This document shows, one piece after another, positions 1-5,450 of a stretch of DNA of 23,245 nucleotides (position 1 is the stretch's first letter; each line of letters begins with the position of its first letter). The notes beneath the pieces were generated by a model. That model was given only the letters and a program-made list of their open reading frames with translations, made no database searches and was not told where the DNA came from. The stretch is from Alphaproteobacteria bacterium (lineage in GTDB: Bacteria > Pseudomonadota > Alphaproteobacteria > Sphingomonadales > Emcibacteraceae). The stretch lies in the NCBI GenBank assembly GCA_013152615.1, contig JAADGA010000262.1:1-23245 (forward strand). Direction: 5' to 3'. A program made the position numbers and the translations under genes.

Positions 1-519
1 TGGCCCGGTGATATTATCGGCATTCCCAATCATGGCAACCTGAGGATTGGCGATAGCCTGACCGAGGGTGAGGAGCTGCATTTTACCGGCATTCCGAGCT
101 TTGCCCCGGAGCATATTCAGACCGTCCGCCCCGAAGACCCGATGAAGGCCAAGCATCTGGGCCGGGCGTTACAGCAATTGGCCGAGGAGGGCGCCGCCCG
201 GGTGTTCAAACCGGTGATTGGCTCCGAATGGTATGTCGGGGTTGTTGGGATGTTGCAGTTTGAAATTATGGCCGACCGGATCAGGACCGAATATAATGTG
301 CCGTGCCGGTTTGAAACGACCACGCTTCATACCGCGCTGTGGGTCGAATGTGATGACCGCTTCAAACTGAAAGCCTTCATCGACAGCAACAAGGTCAATA
401 TGGCCGAAGACCATAGCGGCGCTCCGGTTTTCCTCGCCCGTAACGCCTGGCGACTGGACAAGGCCCGCGATGACAACCCGGATATCCGCTTCCTGAAAAC
501 CCGGGAGCAATCATTTTAA
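1..519 (+). CDS. prfC: Peptide chain release factor 3, C-terminal part
   Basis: This is the 3' end of a gene that begins before the window; the frame is open from base 1 and gives 172 residues. The sequence matches the C-terminal region of RF3, the GTPase that removes RF1 or RF2 from the ribosome after peptide release. Recognisable stretches include the GDIIGIPNHGNLRIGD beta-barrel segment at the start, the FTGIPSFAPE block, and the segment with RALQQLAEEGA, VGVVGMLQFE and the Arg/Tyr-rich region that follows. The GTPase domain is upstream and not visible. The gene ends convergently with a minus-strand miniprotein gene, and a weak hairpin lies between them. The family call is firm because these C-terminal blocks separate RF3 from EF-G and LepA. 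Confidence 0.95.
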   Translation, partial: WPGDIIGIPNHGNLRIGDSLTEGEELHFTGIPSFAPEHIQTVRPEDPMKAKHLGRALQQLAEEGAARVFKPVIGSEWYVGVVGMLQFEIMADRIRTEYNVPCRFETTTLHTALWVECDDRFKLKAFIDSNKVNMAEDHSGAPVFLARNAWRLDKARDDNPDIRFLKTREQSF

Positions 520-543
520 AAGTAATAATATCGAAAAATTTCC

Positions 544-571
544 TCCCGATATTAGAATTCGGGATTTTGTT
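544..571. terminator. Weak hairpin between convergent genes
   Basis: Arms TCCCGA (544-549) and TCGGGA (559-564) enclose a 9-base loop, with TTTT directly after on the plus strand. Read on the minus strand the same stem is followed within a few bases by an ATTTTT run. It could end transcription of prfC and of the minus-strand miniprotein/bdhA unit. The stem is only 6 bp, so the call is tentative. Confidence 0.4.
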
Positions 572-580
572 ACGCCCTCC

Positions 581-694
581 TCAAATATAGGCGAACAGCA
601 GTATCAGTAATATGGCGGCGACGCCGAGCAGCCAGATGGCGCGTTTATCCTGTCCGGCTATATGCTTTTTTCTGTTGCGGTGAAATTTGCTCAT
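581..694 (-). CDS. Small single-pass membrane protein (37 aa)
   Basis: A 37-codon gene starts with ATG at 694 and stops with TGA at 581. It has a strong ribosome-binding site (AGGAGAGG, 4 bases before the ATG). The first 18 residues are very basic (MSKFHRNRKKHIAGQDKR), and residues 19-37 form one uninterrupted hydrophobic helix (AIWLLGVAAILLILLFAYI) that reaches the C-terminus. The positive-inside rule predicts a cytoplasmic N-terminus. It begins 13 bases after the bdhA stop on the same strand, so it is probably co-transcribed with bdhA. I do not recognise a family. A role linked to PHB metabolism would be inference from position only. The strong SD and clean basic/hydrophobic division argue against a chance ORF. 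Confidence 0.65.
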   Translation of the reverse strand: MSKFHRNRKKHIAGQDKRAIWLLGVAAILLILLFAYI

Positions 695-707
695 GGTCCT
701 CTCCTGT

Positions 708-1502
708 TTATTTTGCGGTCCAGCCCCCCTCTACCGGTAAAGCGATGCCATTGATGGAGCAGGCGGCGGGAGAACACAAGAATAGCGCAATTTGACCAAG
801 CTCTTCAACCTCAACAAATCTTTTGCTTGGCTGGGCGACCAGAAAAATATCATTTATCACCTGATCACGCGACATATTATGGGCTTTCATCTGGTCGGCG
901 ATCTGGCCCTCAACCAGCGGTGTGTGGACATATCCCGGGCAGATGGCGTTGCAGGTGATGCCGAGCTCGGCAGTTTCGAGCGCGACTGTCTTGGTCAGGC
1001 CGAGGACGCCGTGTTTGGCCGCGACATAGGCGCTTTTATAGGGCGACGCCACCAGACCATGGGCGGAGGCAAGATTGATGATTCGGCCCCATCGCTGCTG
1101 TTTCATCATCGGCAGCGCGGCCTTGATGGTGTGGAAATTGGATACCAGATTGATCGCAATGATCGCCTGCCATTTGTCATCCGGGAAGTCTTCTATGGCG
1201 GATACATGCTGAATCCCGGCATTATTAACCACAATATCAATGACGCCGAATTTTTCGCCAGCCCGGCGGATCATAGTCGAAATCTCGTCGGCTCTGAGCA
1301 TATTGGCCGGGTCATAAATCACTTCAACCCCATGCTCACGCGCTATCCCGGCTGCCAGCGCCGCCATTTCCCCGGGATCGCCCAGCCCGTTGAGAATGAT
1401 ATTTGCCCCGGCACCGGCCAGCGCCCGTGCCATGCCAAGGCCAATGCCGCTGGTGGAGCCGGTAATCAGGGCGGTGCGCCCGTGCAATGTCTTATTTTCC
1501 AT
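708..1502 (-). CDS. bdhA: D-3-hydroxybutyrate dehydrogenase (SDR family)
   Basis: This cytosolic short-chain dehydrogenase should oxidise D-3-hydroxybutyrate to acetoacetate with NAD+, the step after PHB depolymerisation. The 264-residue protein shows the cofactor motif TGSTSGIG (residues 14-21), NNAG (93-96), the catalytic Ser in NLASAHG (about 146) and Tyr159-x3-Lys163 in SAYVAAK. The segments around ICPGYVHTPLVE and the C-terminal LPVEGGWTAK are typical of 3-hydroxybutyrate dehydrogenases. I chose the ATG at 1502 because AGGAAAG sits just upstream; a TTG six codons earlier is possible but poorly supported. The gene is divergent from phaZ, whose product supplies its substrate, and shares a short regulatory region with it. 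Another SDR substrate is possible, but the neighbour and the motif set favour bdhA. Confidence 0.92.
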   Translation of the reverse strand: MENKTLHGRTALITGSTSGIGLGMARALAGAGANIILNGLGDPGEMAALAAGIAREHGVEVIYDPANMLRADEISTMIRRAGEKFGVIDIVVNNAGIQHVSAIEDFPDDKWQAIIAINLVSNFHTIKAALPMMKQQRWGRIINLASAHGLVASPYKSAYVAAKHGVLGLTKTVALETAELGITCNAICPGYVHTPLVEGQIADQMKAHNMSRDQVINDIFLVAQPSKRFVEVEELGQIALFLCSPAACSINGIALPVEGGWTAK

Positions 1503-1533
1503 TATCTTTCCTGATTTCAACAGCTAAAATTTG

Positions 1534-1562
1534 ATTTTACATATTTTTATATTGCGGTGCAA
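1534..1562 (-). promoter_or_regulatory. Putative bdhA promoter
   Basis: On the minus strand TTGCAC (1562-1557) is followed after 17 bases by TAAAAT (1539-1534), which matches five of six bases of the -10 consensus. The -35 matches only TTG. It lies 32 bases before the bdhA start, and its -35 is one half of the palindrome at 1552-1562. Confidence 0.45.
1552..1562. promoter_or_regulatory. PhaR-like operator palindrome
   Basis: TTGCGGTGCAA has arms TTGC and GCAA separated by 3 bases. PhaR, the PHB-responsive repressor, is known in several proteobacteria to bind TGC-rich dyads of the form TGC-N3/4-GCA. Here the dyad is centred between bdhA and phaZ and covers the -35 position of both predicted promoters, as expected for a repressor site. 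The identity of the regulator is inferred; no phaR gene is in the window. Confidence 0.5.
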
Positions 1563-1581
1563 CTAAGCTTATGTCTATGAT
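1552..1581 (+). promoter_or_regulatory. Putative phaZ promoter
   Basis: TTGCGG (1552-1557) and TATGAT (1576-1581, five of six bases of the -10 consensus) are separated by 18 bases. The -10 lies inside a perfect 12-bp palindrome, CTATGATCATAG (1575-1586). Transcription would start near 1588, giving a leader of about 70 bases before the preferred phaZ start. Confidence 0.45.
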
Positions 1582-1656
1582 CATAGCAGAAAAAATTATT
1601 CCTATGTTAATGAAATCATGGAATTATATAATTTTCGGGGTAAAAGGGACCATAGT

Positions 1657-2874
1657 ATGCTGTATCAGATGTACGCGTTTCAGCGCAGTTTATTCGCACC
1701 TGCAAGATTTGCGATTGATATGACCCAACAGACATTATCAAATCCGCTTAACCCGCTGTCCTATATGCCGGGGGCAAAACAGATATCGGCAGCCTGTGAT
1801 GTTATGGAGCTGTTGACCCGGCGTTACGGCAAGCCGAAATTCGGGCTGAAGGAAACTATCGTTGCGGGGAAGAAGGTCGCCATTTGTGAGCATAACATCC
1901 TGGAAAAGCCGTTTTGCAATCTGAAATATTTCGCCCGTGATGTAAAGAATAACGACCCGAAACTGTTGATCGTCGCGCCAATGTCCGGCCATTATGCCAC
2001 CCTGCTGCGGGGAACGGTAGAGGCGATGCTGCCCGACCATGAGGTTTATATCACCGACTGGAATGATGCCCGGATGGTACCCTTGTTTAAAGGCAAGTTT
2101 GATCTTGACGATTATATTGATTATCTGATTGAGATGATTGAGCTGCTGGGGCCGGATATTCATATTCTGGCGGTGTGTCAGCCCTCGGTCCCGGTGCTGG
2201 CGGCCGTAGCCATCATGTCGGCGGATAATAATCCGGCGGTGCCAAAATCGATGACCCTGATGGGCGGTCCGATCGATACCCGCAAATGTCCGACCGCGGT
2301 TAATCTGATGAGTGCCGATCACAGCCTTGACTGGTTCAAACGCAATGTGACCTACTCGGTGCCATGGCCGAACCGGGGCTGTATGCGGCTGGTTTATCCG
2401 GGGTTCCTGCAACTATCCGCCTTCCTCAGCATGAATATGACCGATCATATTGCCGCCCAGCAGCGGATGTTTGAGCATTTGATCGAAGGCGATGATGAAG
2501 ATGTCGAAAAACACCGGCTGTTTTATGAGGAATATCTGGCGGTGATGGATCTTTCGGCGGAATATTATCTGCAAACGGTTGATACGGTGTTTCAGAAGCA
2601 TGCGCTGCCCAAAGGGGAGATGGTCTCAAATGGCCGCCGGATTGATCCCGGAACAATAGCAAAAACCGCACTGATGACGGTTGAAGGGGAATTCGATGAC
2701 ATATCGGGGATTGGCCAGACCAGAGCGGCTCATGACATCTGTACCGGCATAACCGACAGTATGAGGCTGCATTATGAGCAGAAGAAGGTTGGTCATTACG
2801 GCATCTTTAACGGCAGCAAATGGCGCAAAAAAATAGCCCCGAGAGTAAAGGCATTCATTCAGGCGCATAATTGA
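1657..2874 (+). CDS. phaZ: Intracellular poly(3-hydroxybutyrate) depolymerase
   Basis: The product degrades native intracellular PHB granules to 3-hydroxybutyrate units. The 405-residue protein has an alpha/beta-hydrolase fold with the cysteine nucleophile typical of this family: Cys174 in AVCQPS in place of a serine lipase box. The other probable triad residues are Asp347 (VEGEFDDIS) and His380 (VGHYGIFNG). Their spacing agrees with the Ralstonia PhaZ1 triad. MLYQMYAFQR is the usual family N-terminus, and AAAAGGGA precedes this ATG by 7 bases, so I prefer 1657. An upstream in-frame ATG at 1618 lacks a good SD. The gene is divergent from bdhA and convergent with the ligase gene, with a 19-base gap and no clear terminator. 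Confidence 0.93.
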   Translation: MLYQMYAFQRSLFAPARFAIDMTQQTLSNPLNPLSYMPGAKQISAACDVMELLTRRYGKPKFGLKETIVAGKKVAICEHNILEKPFCNLKYFARDVKNNDPKLLIVAPMSGHYATLLRGTVEAMLPDHEVYITDWNDARMVPLFKGKFDLDDYIDYLIEMIELLGPDIHILAVCQPSVPVLAAVAIMSADNNPAVPKSMTLMGGPIDTRKCPTAVNLMSADHSLDWFKRNVTYSVPWPNRGCMRLVYPGFLQLSAFLSMNMTDHIAAQQRMFEHLIEGDDEDVEKHRLFYEEYLAVMDLSAEYYLQTVDTVFQKHALPKGEMVSNGRRIDPGTIAKTALMTVEGEFDDISGIGQTRAAHDICTGITDSMRLHYEQKKVGHYGIFNGSKWRKKIAPRVKAFIQAHN

Positions 2875-2893
2875 ATGGTGCCCTTTGCCGCTA

Positions 2894-4327
2894 TTATCCC
2901 AGATAGCTGAATTTGCGCTCATAGTCGATGGCTTTGCCATAGGGAAAAGCGTCGTAATCCCACAGTCTGACATTTTCCGATGGAATCAGGATATTATCGT
3001 GACAACAAATATCAGGCGCGGTGATATTGGCGGCGACCTCGCCCCAGCGCAACTGGATATGAAGCCTGTTATGAAGCCTGTCAGGTTCGGTTTTATTCAG
3101 GCGGAAGGCACCGCTGATCCGGTCGGCAAAAGCGCTGTTTTGATACAGGGCGTCCTTGATCACCCCGATATGAAGCCCGGTTGACAGGCGCTCATGCGTC
3201 CGTCCGCGAATACAGATCATTGGCATTTTTGGTAAGTCGGGACGCGGCAGGCCCGCGGCGTGAAAGGCGGATATGATGTCATCCTGATGCAATAATCTGG
3301 CCTCATCGCCGGTCTGGTAGCGAAACAGCGGTATGACGATGTCCCGGTCCAGCAGGCTGACCATAAGCCCGCCGTAGCCGTGATCATCCGCAGCGCTGAC
3401 TTCCATATAGGTCGATAGCGGATTATAGCTGAACAGCATCGGCAACGGGTCATGATCACTGAGGCAGCCGAATAATTTCTTCATCAAGGCGGGATGCTGG
3501 TTTATTTTGCGTCTGAGCGCGATCGTCTCCAGCGTTTCAAAACACAGATTAAGGCCAAGTTCACCAACCCCCATAGAGGAGCCGATAATGCCGGTCGCCG
3601 GATCATCGGGGTTAATATAGAGCTTTCGGCCAACATAATTGCGGTAATTCTCGCCAAAAGTTTCTTCGCCAATAATCAGATGAGTGTGGATTTTGGACCA
3701 GTCGACCTGCCATTTGCCGGTTTCATCCAGCAGTAATTTCAGAAACAGCGGATCACAGACAATAATCACCTGATCATATTCGGGGGCGAATTTCCGGATC
3801 AGGGCGAGGGCCATGTCTTCGCGGACACTGACCTCGGCCCGGGTCACACAGTTGGAGGGAAAGCGCACCCCCATCGGCAGGCAATTGACCATCAGGCTTT
3901 TCCTGTGATCAATCTGAAAAGCTTCCTGCAGCGCGAGGTCCATCAGATCAGGTGTCTTTTTCCCCTGTTTCCAGCTGGTCAGGCCATAGGCAAAATTGCC
4001 ACTGTGACCGGAACTGGTCAGCACGCTCATCAGATTGTCCAGACTGCCGGGGCGGCATAATTCCGCCAGCGAATAGCGATTAAAGCTGTTGTCCTTGGTC
4101 ATGGTGAAGTCAAGGGCGGTAAATTGGGCGATGCTTTTGACAGCTTGGGCATCGATTCGTTTTTTTTGCAGCATATCGGCGAGGGCCGGAGAGGTATTCT
4201 GCGCCTTTTGGAACCGGTCGAGCAGTTTTTTTTTGCCGAGCCGCTCAAGCTTGTCTATGGATAGCCTGTCAAGCATGCCGAGCTGAATTTTACGGTATAA
4301 TTTTTTAAGGGTTCTTATTGCATCCAC
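2894..4327 (-). CDS. PaaK/LuxE-like adenylate-forming enzyme
   Basis: This 477-residue protein resembles the phenylacetate-CoA ligase/LuxE/CapK branch of adenylate-forming enzymes, which activate a carboxylic acid as acyl-AMP and pass it to a thiol or other acceptor. Visible motifs are a divergent phosphate loop TSSGHSG (104-110), GEE (220-222), the aromatic/acid block GSSMGVGELG (249-258), RYQTGDEAR (336-344) and a hinge-like IRGRTHER (373-380). The substrate is unknown; fatty acyl groups are plausible because an acyltransferase gene lies divergently beside it. Translation probably starts at GTG 4327 (AGGCGG just upstream); an ATG at codon 18 is the alternative. An in-frame 12-bp duplication makes the RLHN-RLHI repeat at 417-424. 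It is not the usual exosortase-A AMP ligase as I know it, so the role is uncertain. Confidence 0.75.
   Translation of the reverse strand: MDAIRTLKKLYRKIQLGMLDRLSIDKLERLGKKKLLDRFQKAQNTSPALADMLQKKRIDAQAVKSIAQFTALDFTMTKDNSFNRYSLAELCRPGSLDNLMSVLTSSGHSGNFAYGLTSWKQGKKTPDLMDLALQEAFQIDHRKSLMVNCLPMGVRFPSNCVTRAEVSVREDMALALIRKFAPEYDQVIIVCDPLFLKLLLDETGKWQVDWSKIHTHLIIGEETFGENYRNYVGRKLYINPDDPATGIIGSSMGVGELGLNLCFETLETIALRRKINQHPALMKKLFGCLSDHDPLPMLFSYNPLSTYMEVSAADDHGYGGLMVSLLDRDIVIPLFRYQTGDEARLLHQDDIISAFHAAGLPRPDLPKMPMICIRGRTHERLSTGLHIGVIKDALYQNSAFADRISGAFRLNKTEPDRLHNRLHIQLRWGEVAANITAPDICCHDNILIPSENVRLWDYDAFPYGKAIDYERKFSYLG
3058..3081. repeat. 12-bp exact tandem duplication inside ligase gene
   Basis: TATGAAGCCTGT occurs twice in direct succession (3058-3069 and 3070-3081). 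Being 12 bp, it stays in frame and adds four residues (RLHN RLHI) to the minus-strand ligase. It is one of four short tandem duplications in this region. Confidence 0.9.
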
Positions 4328-4360
4328 AGTAACCGCCTGATTATTAGATATTTTTAATTT

Positions 4361-4380
4361 ACCGGGGGAAGCCGGTTTTT
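4361..4380 (+). other. Small hairpin with T-run upstream of acyltransferase
   Basis: ACCGG (4361-4365) pairs with CCGGT (4372-4376) around a 6-base loop, followed by TTTTT. It resembles a weak terminator on the plus strand and lies directly before the predicted acyltransferase -35. No plus-strand gene precedes it, so it may insulate this promoter from readthrough or be fortuitous. Confidence 0.3.
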
Positions 4381-4406
4381 GAGAGCTTTATTTTAATGGC
4401 TATATT
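4379..4406 (+). promoter_or_regulatory. Putative sigma-70 promoter of acyltransferase
   Basis: TTGAGA (4379-4384) and TATATT (4401-4406) are 16 bases apart; each matches the consensus in five of six bases. A start near 4413 gives a leader of about 110 bases. This is one of the best-matching promoters in the window. Confidence 0.55.
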
Positions 4407-4521
4407 TTAAGGGAGTATTAATATATCTCCGCTATTTTTCTACAAGTAATAATAGATTTTTTCAGGTTTCCCGGGGTGAAATATGAAGAAATATATTTTC
4501 TTTTTTTCAAGAGAGAATAAC

Positions 4522-5343
4522 ATGACAGCAACGGCTATGAAGACCCGGGGGAAAAATTTAAGTGAAACGATGCCTCGGCTGGAGAAGCAGACGGAGGACC
4601 GGAGGGTACTTCGGGTAAAGAAGCAGTTCTGGCAACGGGATGTTGCTTTCCCCGGTAGATTAACAGAAGATATGCGCGACCTGAAAAAACTGTATCAGTT
4701 ACGTTATGATGTCTATTGCCGGCAAAAAGGTTTCCTTGAGCCAGCGGATTACCCCGACCAGTGTGAGACCGATGTTTTTGATCAGCATTCCCTGCATTTC
4801 GGGGCTTTTGATGATTTCGGCAATGCGCTCGGCACCCTTCGGCTGGTGCGCAATTCGTCCCGGGGTTTTCCGATGCTGGGTCATTGTGATATTGATGTCC
4901 CCGATCATATTCTGGACAATGCCGGGGAAATCTCCCGGTTGGCAGTCAGCAAGACTATCCGCAAGAGACAGGATGACGGCGACTATGGGATGGCGGTTAA
5001 CGATGCGGGTGTCGATGCGGCCCCGATCAAGCGGCTGGAAAATAACCGGCGCAGCCATCGGCCCGATATCGTGATCGGCCTCTATAAAAGCCTGTATCAG
5101 GAATCGCGCAAACACGGGATTACCCACTGGATTGCGGCGATGGAACCGGGGTTACTGAAGCTGCTTCGGCGGTTTTATTTCACTTTTGAACCAATTGGAC
5201 CGCAAGTCGACTATTATGGACCGGTCCGTCCCTATATGGTGTCTCTGGAAGCTATTGAGGATCAGGTTTATGAGAATTCAAAGCCATTTTATGCCGCCTT
5301 TGTCAAGGGACTGCCGCCAGAATTTATTAAACATCCGGTATGA
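4522..5343 (+). CDS. PEP-CTERM/exosortase-associated acyltransferase (N-acyl amino acid synthase-like)
   Basis: The protein belongs to the GNAT-fold family related to FeeM and LuxI-type enzymes that is recurrently found with exosortase systems; FeeM-type members join a fatty acyl group to an amino acid. Of 273 residues, the conserved blocks are RYDVYCRQKGF (61-71), ETDVFD (82-87), HFGAF (92-96), GTLRLV (104-109) and EISRLAVSK (136-144), followed by a basic segment. The acyl acceptor cannot be read from sequence. I chose ATG 4522 because GAGAG lies six bases upstream and the conserved region starts far downstream. ATG 4483, with GGGGTGA, would add 13 residues and is possible. A promoter lies at 4379-4406. 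A near-perfect 24-bp tandem repeat spans the stop codon. An exporter gene follows on the same strand. Confidence 0.85.
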   Translation: MTATAMKTRGKNLSETMPRLEKQTEDRRVLRVKKQFWQRDVAFPGRLTEDMRDLKKLYQLRYDVYCRQKGFLEPADYPDQCETDVFDQHSLHFGAFDDFGNALGTLRLVRNSSRGFPMLGHCDIDVPDHILDNAGEISRLAVSKTIRKRQDDGDYGMAVNDAGVDAAPIKRLENNRRSHRPDIVIGLYKSLYQESRKHGITHWIAAMEPGLLKLLRRFYFTFEPIGPQVDYYGPVRPYMVSLEAIEDQVYENSKPFYAAFVKGLPPEFIKHPV

Positions 5344-5368
5344 TAATTTATTAAACATCCGGTGTGAT
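5321..5368. repeat. 24-bp tandem duplication across acyltransferase stop codon
   Basis: The 24 bases at 5321-5344 are repeated at 5345-5368 with one mismatch (A5340 versus G5364). Copy 1 encodes the last residues FIKHPV and the stop codons TGA TAA. Copy 2 repeats the same codons in frame after the stop, so it is untranslated. The single difference suggests it is older than the exact duplications in prsT. Confidence 0.9.
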
Positions 5369-5375
5369 AATATTG

Positions 5376-5419
5376 TGCCGGTTTTTGATTTAATGTCGAT
5401 ACTCATGCTGAAACCGGCA
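5376..5419 (+). other. Long-loop inverted repeat between acyltransferase and exporter
   Basis: TGCCGGTTT (5376-5384) and AAACCGGCA (5411-5419) form a perfect 9-bp stem around a 26-base loop. No T-run follows, so it is not a standard intrinsic terminator. It could be an RNA-processing or stabilising hairpin between the two cistrons, or a DNA operator. It ends 31 bases before the exporter start. Confidence 0.45.
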
Positions 5420-5450
5420 GGGTCATAGCATTGCGGAAGGCGGGATACGG

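Noticed and set aside
792..1514. Long open frame on the plus strand opposite bdhA (240 codons)
   Set aside because: It mirrors the bdhA coding strand, has no recognisable domain, and bdhA has complete SDR motifs and an SD.
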